From the NCBI GenBank assembly GCA_034670405.1, contig JAXDDX010000013.1, positions 3,577,001 to 3,641,000 on the forward strand: a DNA stretch of 64,000 nt. Reading direction: 5' to 3'. Positions 11,031 through 23,400 of the stretch are shown piece after piece. The notes under the pieces are model-generated. The model made no database searches and had not been told where the DNA came from. It was given only the letters and a program-made list of their open reading frames with translations. The stretch's first letter is position 1. Each line of letters begins with the position of its first letter. A program made the translations under genes and the position numbers. This DNA is from Hoplostethus atlanticus. Its lineage: Eukaryota > Chordata > Actinopteri > Trachichthyiformes > Trachichthyidae.

Positions 11031-13772
11031 CCACATCCCATTGGGGTCATACAGGCACCAAAGGTTATACCTCCAACATACATGTTCTTAAATCTAATTT
11101 AAAAGAAACTTTTAAAATGTGTCTTTCCTCGGTACAGCATGAGTGAATCCTGTGTGTCTCTCTCAGAGACTATTTTCTCACAGTAGAGTAATTGAACTCT
11201 TTGTATCTTAGCTTAACCGACCTCATAGTAAAACCACATCCATATGGGGATTTTCCCTTTTACTTACACTGGGAAACAAGAGAAAAAGATCCCTGTTCAG
11301 GGAAGTACACAATGGCATATCTGGGATGCAAAACGCATAGTAGTCTCATCTCCGGTTGAGGAGCTGGAGACTTCAAATGGCCCATCCTGATCTGGCTCAT
11401 ATGGAAATAAAAAGCGGCCAGAGCGGCAATCAGAAAGTAATGTGTGGGATAGAGCAGAGATAGCAGAGAGGTTGACGGGTGCAGGAATCTCAATTTGGCG
11501 ATGCAGTGATGTGCTATAAAGACCACTGCAATAATCAGACACTGGGAAATGTGCATGGTGGACGCTTTTATGTAACCCACACACACACTAATGTGTTTGA
11601 CTGCTCTATAGGGAAGCGGAGGGTCTGGAGAGTCATTCGAAACCCAGACTGAGCTAGAAGTGTGTGATGTTTGGTGATGAAGAACTTGATTAGTTTCAAA
11701 GTGCCTCCAAGCCACCAACCCAAAGTTCACCAAGTTCCCAGTGGCCTTGCTTAACCCTGTAACACTAGGTGGATGTTTAGTGAGTGTGTGTGTGAGATCA
11801 GGACCACATTCCCTTGACATGTGTTTTCTCTGCTTCCTTTGGTGTGAATCTAAACAGAAAAACACATGGCTCTGTTGCGGACACACAGCAGATGTTCATC
11901 ATCACTTCAACAACCTGGAGGTTCCCCATACAACCTGGATTTGACTCAGGTATCTTATGAGTTGATGTAAAACAGCTGAGACAGGAAGCATTACACAGTG
12001 ACACTACACCCACACCATGAACATACTAACAACTGTCAACAGTAACCCAAAATCTCTGCGTAATATAATTCCCAGGTGGAAAGTGGGAAAGTGAAAGGAA
12101 TCGGCGATGTTGCATTTGATAAAAAGGGAGAAAAAACTGCACTGTGGACGTCGTTTTTAACTTTAAATTATGACTACCCAAATTGAATAAAGGCTTTTAA
12201 ACTGATTTATGGAGCGCCTTGGATCTCCCCATTATCCACATGATTTCCAGAGCACCTTCTGTTTTATCTGAGCGCACCGAATTCCCACAATCTTTAACAC
12301 ACATAGGACGCATTCCAGCATCGGTTGTAATGCTATTTGAATTTTGGAGATTTTGGCAAAGAGCTGAATGAACCCCCTCGTCTCAAATGAGGCAGATCAG
12401 GAAGAGGAAGGTTATTGTTTAAGACAGGAAGTGTAGATGAATGCGGTAATGGGGAAGCCCACATCTTTAAAATGGAAAAGCTTTCATCATAAAGACCTTG
12501 GGCGGTGGCCCATCCTGTGCCAAAGATTTAAGTGGCTGATATCTTATATCATTATATGACTAACTCCTTTTCCCTTCATTTGCATTGAGTCTGTCTACCC
12601 ACCCACTGCCCGCCCCCTCCTTCCTCCAATTCACTTGTTTTGGCTTGCAGCACAAATACCTTAGTGAGGGCTCAAACCAAATCCAATTCCAGTCCTTGTA
12701 ACTTTAGCAAAGCATGATGGACTTGTCTGTGCTCTTTGCCACCCAAGTTCGAAAGGCACTGTTGTCACCTGGCCAAACCAACCGAATAAGACGAGTAAAT
12801 GCTCCAGAATTCAAATAAAATGCTCCAAACATGCTTGCTGTGAACGCACCCTTGATATTATGGCTACCCCACGTTTTGGCATAGGTGCCTTCATCAGGAG
12901 ATATGTAGAGACATCCAGAGGAGCCACTGAAAAATAAAAGCGTTCTTGACTTTTGCACACAAAAGAAGAGTGCCTCGGCTTCCTTTTTCCTTTCCCCTGA
13001 CTCCAATAAGAAGCTTTTTTTTTTGCCAAGGCACAATCAGGGTCACGATACTGCAAGAATAATATTCTCAAAATGTCACGTATGTGCAAATCAAGCATTT
13101 CCAGTGTTTATCCGCAGTGTGCTTGTTAATGCAGGAAGCGGTTTCCCTATCTCAGCGCTCAGGCACTGGGGTTAAACATCCAAAGCTTAGGAAGTATCCT
13201 CCCACCTTAAAAAAAACCCAAAACATTAAAAGCATTGCTCATCATTCCTACTCTAAATAATGTACATGTAATCTAAACACACACGGGCAATTAGAGTGAT
13301 AGTGCTGCATTTATGTTACATAGATAAAGTAAGATATATGAGATGCGATCATATACCGTAAAGGCACCGATATCAAGGATAAAAAAAAAAAGTGTTATGC
13401 CTGACGTGCAAACAGAACTGAGATTGAGTAAGAGTCTCACATCTGGCAGACATATTGACGAATGTGATTGGATTGGTGTGAGCGTACATTTGTGCGTCAG
13501 TGTGAGTTTATATGACGAATGTGTGAGTTTCTTGTAAACCAATGACTGGCAGGGGGCCAGATAATAGGAACCAGTGTTGCAATGTCTCTTGAATGCCCTT
13601 TAAGTTTCCACCTCAGTATTCCACAACTGTTTTCGGATAGATCACACCGAGGGTTAGGATTTGGGCTCGACCGCAATGGGTCGTGTTTTTGGATTAAAAG
13701 GTGCTGATAGCTGATATTTCATGCCAATTCAATATCTTTAAATTTGTATCCAGTATTTCTTTTTGACTGAGG

Positions 13773-13880
13773 GCGTGTAGGTTGTATGTAATGAGCACTG
13801 CTCTGATTGGCCGCCTCACGCCGTGAGTGAGGCATGAGGCGGCCAATCAGAGCAGTGCTCATTACATACAACCTACACGC
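13773..13880. repeat. Perfect 46-bp inverted repeat (hairpin)
   Basis: The left arm 13773-13818 and right arm 13835-13880 are exact reverse complements over 46 bp, with a 16-nt spacer; after one mismatch three more base pairs follow. The arm includes CTGCTCTGATTGGCCGCCTC, containing a CCAAT-box core on each strand. CpG-rich sequence with a short ATG frame (13924) lies just downstream. It is probably a fold-back or terminal-inverted-repeat element end. Confidence 0.95.
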
Positions 13881-15864
13881 GATCGCCTGGCGGAGGCGGA
13901 GAGCAGAGCGCTCATGCTAACCATGGCGGCCGCTCCAGAACCAACACTGAGACACTGAGTACATGTTTGAGCCGGAGTCTGACCCAGAATGGGAAGAGGC
14001 AGCTGAGGCGGTTCCACTTAGTTTCTCAATGATAACAATTCTGTGTAATATTGTACTTTCGTGCCTTGTGTTTGTGTATGTGGATGTGTGAGCGACACTC
14101 TCTGCTGTAGCCGGTCTATTTATGGCTCATGTCCATAAGCTTATTGAATACAACTTGCAGACAAGCTAGGATTGACAATTTTGTTGAGCCAGTTAATAAT
14201 TTGGTAAATTAAATCAAAACATGGTGACACTTACAGATTCCAATTTTGCAGATGGGTCACGTACCTTATGAATTGCTCCATCTTTAAGCTTCAATTTAGA
14301 TGCTAATCCTGCCGTTGCTCAAGCAGTCTGAGGACTGATCATCACACACAGAAAAAACTGTAGCCGTTGCAGTTAAAAATAAAATTAATCCACTCTGTCC
14401 TGGCATTTTCGCGTGTTGGGAGACTGTGCAGGGACCTATGTTGCTGCCTGCATCCTACAAAATAATAACTGGAGAGTTGATATATCTCCTGTGTACTCGG
14501 AAAAAACGGTGTCCGAATGTGATATGCGCCGATTCTCTTCACTAATGGCGCTGTAGTAGTTGATGTTGAGTTTAGATGCTTGTAACATTCTGAGACTTAC
14601 CATACAAACATGAGTTTGCTGCGGGCGATTATGTTTTCCCGAGCAGATGCACTGGAACACATTTAGATTGGAAGTTAGGAATACCGACTCGGAATTATCG
14701 ATTTCCGAGTACAATGGAATGCACCATAAGCAACGGCTTGCGGCACTGCCGTGAGCTGCATTTTTGCGTGACGTAAATGGGATTGGTTGTTCAACTGGGC
14801 GTGGGCATGCTCTGAGAGGGGCTGGATTTGCACCTTATGACGTCCAAAGGAACCATTTTCTGAAACGGGCTGTTTTTCTCCTATCTTTGGCACCGTTTTG
14901 GGAAAAAGGAAAATACAGAAAAACGGGTTGACTTCCAGATTTCAAATTTTCTCAGCTGCTTAGGGAAGTAATTTCCTGTGGAACATGTATAAGCGCCAGG
15001 AATAAACCGTTTTCCATAATATGGGACCTTTAACTGAAGTCTTCTCTACAGCGCTGAATCAGCTGAGTGCCTGCTATGCACAGACATGGCAGTGTGCCCC
15101 TGCAGTCATCGTGACATACAGTGTATAACTGGAATGCTGTAGATGAACACAAATAAATAAATATTAAGAATATGTAAGGATGCATTTACTTTAATTGAGT
15201 TCAGAGGAGAACCCTTACCAAATGGTTAGTACTGCATGTTTCTGCTGTGGTCAGATACTATAGTATTGCATGTTTCAGGATATGTGAAATATTACAGCTC
15301 CCTCTGGTGGCTGAAGCAATGTACTGGCGTTAGTTTACTTTTGATGACCCACATTCGGGACAGTGGCTACACTGGCTAACTGTATCCCCAAATTTGTGCC
15401 CAATAGTCGGGGGTAAAGAGCATGGGCCTCACCAAGGAAAATCCAGATCGGTGACTTTACTGTCCAAACTGCAGTCCACTGGAGTTTCAGGTAAGTCAAT
15501 AACATAACTACAATGGTTGTTGGTCCGTGGTCACAACAATGACAAGTAATTGGAAGTACTAGTATGTAATAACGTGAATCCAAAAAGTGTAAACTACTTT
15601 GAGACTGGACTGCACAGGCAGGAGAGATCTGCCACCACCTTTTCTGAACCGGTAAGGTCCGGTATGTCTGGAGGCCTTGAATAATGCACACCACAATTTA
15701 TATACAGTCAAAGCACTTTGTGGTACAATACAACTCATAAGGTATGGAGATGCAGGGGGAACTTAAGGCTAGTGAGGCACAATCACCGCCCCTAAGGCGT
15801 TAGGACTGGGTTCACACCACAAATACCACTACAATTTGGGGCTAGACAGACTAGCTTAAACACA

Positions 15865-15940
15865 GCACTTTTCATTTCACTACACACCCCGTGTGTGTAT
15901 GTGACAAATAAAGTTATTGAATCTTGAATCTTGAATCATA
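15865..15940 (+). mobile_element. LINE 3' end
   Basis: The stretch reads 'cacttttcatttcactacac', '...gtgtatgtgacaaataaag', then a terminal short repeat TTGAATCTTGAATCTTGAATC. This is the usual 3' end of fish LINEs whose tail is reiterated instead of being poly(A). No reverse transcriptase reading frame precedes it. Confidence 0.6.
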
Positions 15941-16094
15941 AACATTAACCCTACACTAACCCTAACCCAAAACAACAATTAAAAATTAAAAACAATTAAA
16001 CATTAAAAATAATAAAAAGATAATTTATATTGAAAAATTGATTGATTGTTGATTAAAAATAAACAAATAAACTGAATCAGAAAATGGAAATATA

Positions 16095-16283
16095 TACGGA
16101 AGCCGAGAACGGCCATGCTTGCACTTTTTTTTTAATGCCGTTATATCGAGATCACGAGTTAATTAACCCGTTATCACGAGAAAACGGGCTTTGTTATCTC
16201 GAGATCACGGCATAATTAACTCGTGATCTCGATATAAAGGCATTAAAAAAAATGTGCAAGCATGGCCGTTCTCGGCTTCCGTA
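16095..16283. repeat. Long imperfect palindrome
   Basis: TACGGAAGCCGAGAACGGCC at 16095 is mirrored by its complement ending at 16283. Pairing continues inward through an oligo-T/oligo-A stretch, AATGCC/GGCATT and the 'atatcgagatcacgagttaatt' block, giving arms of roughly 70 bp. The centre carries further ATCTCGAGATCACG-type half-sites. The structure suggests a fold-back miniature transposon. Confidence 0.9.
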
Positions 16284-16427
16284 AATATAGATAAAATACA
16301 TAATAGTTAAATATTTTAAATGAATTAAAATGTAACGATTACTTTCTTTTATATTTTAGCACAGACCGCAGAATCGCGTTTGACATCCCCAAAGATAGTA
16401 CATAATGCTGTGTGATAAGGAGCCATA

Positions 16428-16990
16428 GGTTCAAGGTTCAAGGTTTTTATTATCATATGCACAAACATTCACAAAAAAGCAAAAGTTGGCAATGAAATTC
16501 TTATGCCTCTCTGGCACCCTACGCTAGTGCTAAGAACAAATATAAAAGTACAAAGTTATATAAGTACAAAGTTACAAAAGTACAAAAGTTATAAATTATA
16601 AAGTGTAGCAGAGTGTAAGGTGTCCTCGAAGTAAAGTGGCCTGTTGTGCGGGGGGGGGCTCAGGTGTGTTTGTTCAGGAGCCTGATGGCCTGTGGGAAAA
16701 AACTGTCTTTGAATCTGGTGGTGCGAGTCCGGATGCTACGGAACCGTCTGCCTGAGGGCAGCAGGCAGAACAGCTTGTGGCTGGGGTGGAAAGGATCCTT
16801 AAGGATCTTGCTGGCCTTCTTCCTGCTACGCTGGTGATAGAGGACCTCCATGGAGGGCAGCTCCGACCTGGTGATGCGTCGTGCAGCGTTCACCACCCTC
16901 TGCAGCGCCTTCCGTTTGAGGGCGGTGCAGCTGCCATACCAGGCCGAGGATGTGGCACAAGTATGTGCAAAGGGCATGGCCTGGAAAGTG
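16428..16990 (-). mobile_element. LINE reverse-transcriptase C-terminus and 3' UTR (truncated)
   Basis: On the minus strand a frame from 16977 down to about 16660 reads LKRKALQRVVNAARRI, then HPSHKLFCLLPSGRRFRSIR and RTTRFKDSFFPQAIRLLN. This is the conserved C-terminal end of fish LINE polyproteins, downstream of the polymerase domain. It is followed by a short 3' UTR ending at 16428-16444 in tandem TTGAACC units. The element is 5'-truncated, so the polymerase and endonuclease are missing. Confidence 0.8.
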
Positions 16991-18317
16991 TGTGAAAGGT
17001 TAATCCACGTAATACTAAACTGTGTGAGCGATACAGTGTGGTTCGCTCACACTAGACTACTTCAATAAAAGTTTTACTACTTTACACGAAAAGTAACTTT
17101 GTAGTCTTCGAATGCTGCATTCATGTGAAATAGGAATCGCCATCCACACGCTGTTCAGAGGGTACAAAGTCAGAGAAAGTCAGAGAAGTCAGAGAAACGG
17201 TTCCCTCATCGATGCTGCATTCACGTAATAACGGATTTATTGGAACTCCGACCTGATACGAGCTGGGATAAACATAGAAACGAAATGTTTCCCGTCTTTC
17301 CCATGGGACTTGAATGCACCGGCCCAAATTACACAGACGTCATCACTACGCTGACTTTCCAGCTCTTGCAGTTTTCCATCTACCATCCCCTCTGCATATT
17401 GGGATTTTGAATGTGTATTTATTGAGTTTATTGGATTTAATATAATATTGGATTTGATGTTTAGAATTGTTGGTGCACACTCCGGAGCAGTAGGTGGCGG
17501 TAATGCTGTGTATGCCCACCGCCGTAAAAACTCATGAAGATGGAATGCTGAGAAACAAGTTAGAGATAAAAAAACAGGGTTTTCTGTTTTTTTGACAGTT
17601 TGAACAAAATTAACCAATTACCTTTTTGCCCGTTATCTGTCGTCGCCCAGTCTCGAGACACATAACAGGGTTGAAGGTTGAAACATTACGGGAGTATGTA
17701 TAAGGAGAATCAGTGCTGCTCCTTCTTGTACTATGAGGCTGAATAGTTGCTGCAACTTTATCGGAGCTGCCACGCGGACCTTGTACTTTCCTGCGCAACC
17801 CAAAGGTATAGACTCGTACCTACATCAGGTAACTTAACAATTCAAACAAATTGTTTTAAGCGGCAACGTTCCACCTTTTGTTGAGCATTAACGGCGAGGG
17901 AAGCTGTGTAGTCGAACCTGTACCGCTGAACTTATTCCAACAGAATTGCCACTATTAGAGTTGGGTCACATTGCTCGCCGTCGCCCTTATAAGCGAACTA
18001 ATTGTTAAAAGTGTCAATTTTATTTAAATAAGTGTTGGTGTATTAGATGTATGCCGAAATTACCTGTAGACCCGAATGAGTTCAAAAATGTCTTAAGTCA
18101 TGCCCTACCTTTCCCCATAAGCAAGGCGGTTTTATCGCCAGATTTCTGATTGGGTTTTAGCGTGACACTCTCCATGTAAGAGAAATCACCTGCTGTAGTG
18201 TTTGGTTGGAATGAAAACCTGGATACTCTCGGCTCTCCATGGCACATGCTTTGACCCCCCCCCCATGAATTTGCTACTACCAGCCTAATATTATATACCA
18301 ATAATTATATACCTGCC

Positions 18318-18828
18318 TCGAGGCGACTGGTTGCCCCGTCGCTCAGAGGTCCCTGCGGCCGATCTACACGGTCACGGCTCTTCTCTGTCCTGGCCCCGCA
18401 GTGGTGGAATGAACTCCCCACTGATGTCAGGACAGCAGAGTCGCTGCCCATCTTTCGCCGCAGGCTGAAAACCCACCTCTTCAGGAAACACTACCCTGAC
18501 TCTTCCCCTTAGCCATGCCTATTTGTCGTCAATTATGTGTCTGAGCTCTTGTTTATTGGCTCTTGTTCATTTGATACACTTATTTGTCTTAGCTCTTGCT
18601 TATTTGGTTCACTTATTTGTCTTCATTTGTTTAAGATATAGTAGGTTGCTAACTTATTGCACTCTTACCTTAACACTAGTTATGCTCTTAGTTGCTTGTT
18701 TAGGAAGGAAATGCACTTACGATTTCTGGTGACTAGTAGTTTTCTTGCCTACCTATGTTGAATGCACTTATTGTAAGTCGCTTTGGATAAAAGCGTCTGC
18801 TAAATGACTGTAATGTAATACCAGTGCT
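18318..18828 (+). mobile_element. L2-like LINE 3' fragment
   Basis: The stretch encodes a decayed RT C-terminus (WWNELPTDVRTAESLPIFRR, then LKTHLFRKHYPDSSP and a stop). It ends in the characteristic tail 'gtaagtcgctttggataaaa' plus 'gcgtctgctaaatgactgta'. Oriented plus. It interrupts the upstream part of duplication unit A and has no counterpart in unit B. The same LINE family recurs on the minus strand at 21.88-23.39 kb. Confidence 0.8.
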
Positions 18829-18950
18829 ATTCATGTGCCACGGAGGCCGTTAGTAAGCAGGTGATTTCACTGATTTAGTTCCTTCTCTGTGGTTGAAGGT
18901 GTGCTAATCAGTGAAATCACCTGCTGCACATGGTTGAAGAGCCCTGCTAC

Positions 18951-19128
18951 ATACCAGTGGTCCTCGGGGTCCAGAGTCCTGCTGGTTTTCTATCCTACCA
19001 GGTGATTAACTGTATCAGTCAGACATTCATAATCAATCATTAGCTAGAATAGAACCATATCTACCTGGCAGGATACAAAACCAGCAGGACTCTGGACCCA
19101 CAGGTCCAGATTTGAGGACCACTGGTAT
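18951..19128. mobile_element. Miniature inverted-repeat element, copy 1
   Basis: The left end ATACCAGTGGTCCTC and inner GGTCCAGAGTCCTGCTGG pair with their complements at the right end (…CCAGCAGGACTCTGGACC… and GAGGACCACTGGTAT). There is no open reading frame. A second, more diverged copy lies at the equivalent position of unit B (about 31208-31365). Confidence 0.8.
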
Positions 19129-19281
19129 ATACAGTGTAAAAAAGAAATGTACTGAAAGCTGCATGCTCCTTTCTGTCCATTATATGATTCTCTACTATAT
19201 ATTGTGACTTTGATTTTATTGAGTTACAGTCACTTAAGGTTGTCAACCCGCATATAGGATGGATGCAATAACCTACACCCT

Positions 19282-19318
<37 letters not shown>

Positions 19319-19514
19319 CATGAATATATCAAACAATTTTAGCAGCTTTGGGGGAAAAAACAATAATAATAATAACAATAATCCATCTTGAATGCAAGAA
19401 ATGTATTCATAAATCAAAGGATCAGTACAAGTGGTGGGTGTTTGCATCAGTGAATGTAAGTGATCAATGCTCAGTCTGTAGAAACGAAAACCCCCAAAAA
19501 CAATTGGTCACCCT

Positions 19515-19546
<32 letters not shown>

Positions 19547-20497
19547 AGGGTCATAAATAAGCAAGCCCATTTGATCCTCCTAATTAATTTGTATATAATG
19601 GTGTTAACTAACATATTTAATGAATACCAAATCATTATGTACAAAGGTATTAATTCACTACCATTAACTAATGGTGACAAAGGTATGACTCATTCATTTG
19701 TCATTGTCCAGCTTTGTGAAATCCCGATAGTTCATTTATTAATTCATGTTGATTCATACATTAGTTAATGCATTAATTAATGCTTACTATTATAACGTGT
19801 TACAAAAGAATTAAGTTCAAAATATAGTCTGTGCAACTCAAAATATTTCCACAGTTCAAACATAGTCCATAACCAAAATAAAGTTTCTACAATTCAAGCG
19901 GGATAAAAGGCTGTTTAAATAATCACAAAGTCAATCACTCACGGTACAGTGACCCTGGTCATTCAGGCTGTCAGTCAGTCGGACAATAATCCAGTGCGGA
20001 CACCACCACCAAGTAATACAATTCCCAATACGATTGTCTCCTCTGTCTCCTCCACCAATTGATCGCGGATTCTGTTATCCTTAATGGAGACCCAGCAAAC
20101 GGCACAGCACTGGCCCCATGCGGGCTGCATGTGGGCTGTTAGGGCCTGGGCAGCCCACAGTGTGCCGTGCCCCTGCCCCAAATGGGCAGCCCACTCCACA
20201 CCCATTGTGATGGCAGCCCACACAAAACCAACATGGACCTATTGCCATGGCAGGTTAGCAGACAGCTGGAACAGGTCCATTAAACTTCTTGAAATTAAAC
20301 TTCTTGAAAGAAAGGAGATAATGGGGAAGTGCAAGCTATGACTGCCTAAATATGTGAAGAAATCCATTTTATTATAAGTGCAACATTGACTTAGTCTAGG
20401 TTGTCACAATATGTCTATCTATTCCCTACTCAACTATCTAATCAAACTCTATCCCATACAAATTTGTTTGATATTTCTCCACAGACCATCATCGACT

Positions 20498-23400
20498 ATG
20501 GCTGTCCCTCCAGTTCTCTCTGTTCTCCCCATACGGGGACTTGTGGATGAGAAGTTTAAGGTGATGGTGGAGAATCTGCCTCCAAGACATCAAGTAACTC
20601 TGCACTCCCTTCACCAATCAGAGGACAAGGACTACTGGGAGGCCTATAGCCACTATGTCAGTGATGATAGTGGCACAGTGACTGGTGGGTTTGGTTCTTA
20701 TTCAACAAGTAGTCTGATGGAAATGTGTCTTTGATGTGTGAAGCCAGCTTGAAAATTGACCATGCACTCCAAAGTCTACTTCGTTTGTCTTTTTGTAGGC
20801 GCAAGTCTACATGTTACCAAACTATACAAACAACTATTGTTCTAAGTCAGCATTTTATTTCTTTTGTAGTTTCGGAGGATACAAGTATTGGGGGAACGTA
20901 CACAGGAAAAGAACCCATGGGTTTGCTATGGAGTCTGCGTCCTATCCCAGGCAGCCGGACAGGCCTGAGGTAACTCATTAACAGTAATATAACACAATAG
21001 AAGACTTCCAAATTCTAGCCAAGTTTGAAGACACATTGCACACACACAACAATCGTTTTCATATTTTTATTGTCTCAAATGTAAATAAGCTCACACGAGA
21101 TGGTTAGGCAAGGACAAGGTATCTCACACTTAATGATAGAACCGAGATTATCCTGTTGCATCCAGAAACGTCACTAACAGGAACGATCTAACATGCATTA
21201 TACTAAATCATATTGTTACATATTAGATAGTTCAGACTTTTACTATGGAGAAACTTTGGGTGACTGGACCTCCGGGAATTTAATTGAATACCCCTGCTCT
21301 AGTGTGTCCCAGCCTCAACCTACTTAAAACTTCTGCGACCAGAGGGAGAAAATCAGCTGCTGTAGTGATTGGTGGGAATGAAAACCTGCAGGTTCTTCCA
21401 TGGCACAGGACTGGAGGGAACATTGTTGAACAGTAATTTGGATTGTCCTATGTCCAAGCTTGCATGCTGTGATGGTTACCTTCTTTGCCTGTTTGTCCCT
21501 CAGATTGAGGAAGAAGGATATCTGCAGCCCCATGGTGGTGTTCATCTCTGTGTATAGCGGACATGTTGTTGAAGGCTTCAAGGAGCAGCCTGCCATGGCC
21601 TCAGTAGTCACAGAGAGATGGTACATGGCACCAGGCGTTCAGAGGATAGACATCAGAGAGAGAGGAGTCAGAGGGACCTTCTTTTTACCCCCAGGTACAC
21701 ATTTCCACTCTTTCTCCCACTTATTTCAGAGAGTGTTACAGGGTTCCCACTGGTCATGGAAGTTCTGGAATAGCATTGAATTTTAGAGGTGTATTCCAGA
21801 CAGGGAAGTTTGATTGTAATGCCCCTATAAGATAACTAATTGTTAAAAGTGAGTATTGAGGCTACAGAACAGTTTCTCTACATTACATTACAGTCATTTA
21901 GCAGACGCTTTTATATAAAGCGACTTACAAAGGTAATTACATCAGGGGTGTTAAACCATGTGCCATGGAGTGTAGAGAGTCTGCCGGTTTTCCATAGCCA
22001 GGGAATGTCAGGGAGTTTTCAATTTACAGGAATATAGCAGAATGAATTTTACAACTTGTTTCACACATTGATTGCATTAGATGGTGGTTTTCAGCTGTTT
22101 TTATCCACAGCAAGCCCAACTGTAGTGGAAAGCAGATTGTTAAGCCCTTTAGAACTTTTCTGAGCTGAGAGACAACATTAACAGGGAATTAAGTAATCTG
22201 TGACCTCTATTCTCGATTGGCAACCAGCAGGACGTTGGTAGAAGGTTAGAGTACAGACCAGAACGAATCACATTTTTTTTAGGTCATGCAAGTCCTCTGA
22301 CTTAAGCCTGTGTTTTTGGTCGTAAGACAAGTGCCTTTTGAAAAATGACAGGACAACACAGGCATTTATTCTCAACCAAAGTGTTGGAAGACATCTGTGG
22401 CACAAGCTGTCAGGGTAGTGTTTCTTGAAAAGGTGGGTTGTCAGCGACTCTGCTGTCCTGACCTTAATGAGGAGTTCATTCCACCACTGTGGGGTCAGGA
22501 CAGAAAAGAGCTGTGACCGCAGGGGCCTCGAGGCAGTGGAGCGAAGAGGTCTGGCGGGGTGTAGGGCTTGACCATTGCCTGGAGGTAGGAAGGAGCTGTT
22601 CCTTCACTGCCCTATAGGCTAGCACCAGTGTCTTAAACTGGATGCAAGCTGCTACAGGGAGCCAGTGGAGACAACGGAGAAGGGAGGCTGTGTGGGGCGG
22701 TTGAACACCAGACGAGCTGCAGCTTTCTGAACAAGCTCCAGAGGTCTGCTGTCAGACACCGGGGCACCAGCAAGGAGGGAGTTGCAGTAGTCCAGGCGGG
22801 AGATGACGGGATCCTCCTGATGTTGTAGAGTAGGAATCTACAGGAGCAGGTCACTACTGCAATGTTTGCTGAGAACAACAGTTGGTCGTCCAGGGTCACA
22901 CCCAGATTCCTCGCAGTCCGAGTTGATGTCACCACAGCATTGTCAATGGTGATGGACCGGTCTCTGTGTGGGCAACCCTTGCCCAGGAAGAACACCAGCT
23001 CACTATTGTCAAGGTTGAGCTTCAGGTGGTGCATCGACATCCACTCAGAGATGTCTGCCAGGCATGCAGCAATGTGTGCCTCCACTTGTGTGTCAGAAGG
23101 GGGGGAATGAGTTTGGTGTCGTCGGCATGGCAGTGGTAGCAGAAGTCATGAGAATAACAACCAAGAGACATTGTGTAAAGGGGGAAAAAGAAGAGGACTC
23201 ACAACTGAACCTTGCGAAACCCCTGTAGTCAGCCGGCGTGGTTCCGACACAGACCCTCTCCATGTCACCTGGTAGGTCAGGTAGGAGAGAGAGTTCGTCA
23301 TTTGAATCAAGTGCGCAGATTAGGATGATGTGTGCCTCCAGTCTTGGAGAGAAGTTGAGCGTGGAGAATGCTAGACATAGAGGCCGTCTTATATGGGGCA

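Larger units (their letters stand above)
9043..18029. other. Intergenic region between avpr1a and the thioesterase duplication
   Basis: About 9 kb with no recognisable host gene. It holds inverted-repeat DNA elements (9.2-9.6, 12.7-12.85 and 17.1-17.3 kb), a C homopolymer (about 10170-10188), a 47-bp minisatellite, two strong hairpins (13.8 and 16.1-16.3 kb) and LINE 3' ends (15.9 and 16.4-17.0 kb). CpG-containing sequence at 17.5-18.0 kb could carry a promoter or 5' exon of the thioesterase gene, but I see no decisive signal. The 208-codon minus-strand open frame at 11.3-11.9 kb has no recognisable domain. Confidence 0.55.

Noticed and set aside
10604-11146. Long Val/Pro/Ser-rich open frames
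   Set aside because: They are translations of a 47-bp minisatellite, open in three frames because the unit has no stops.
11260-11886. 208-codon minus-strand open frame
   Set aside because: No recognisable domain, His/Ser-rich composition, no splice partners. Probably chance openness in repeat-rich sequence.
18523-18732. Leu-rich 69-codon membrane-like ORF
   Set aside because: It lies in the 3' UTR of an L2-like LINE fragment.
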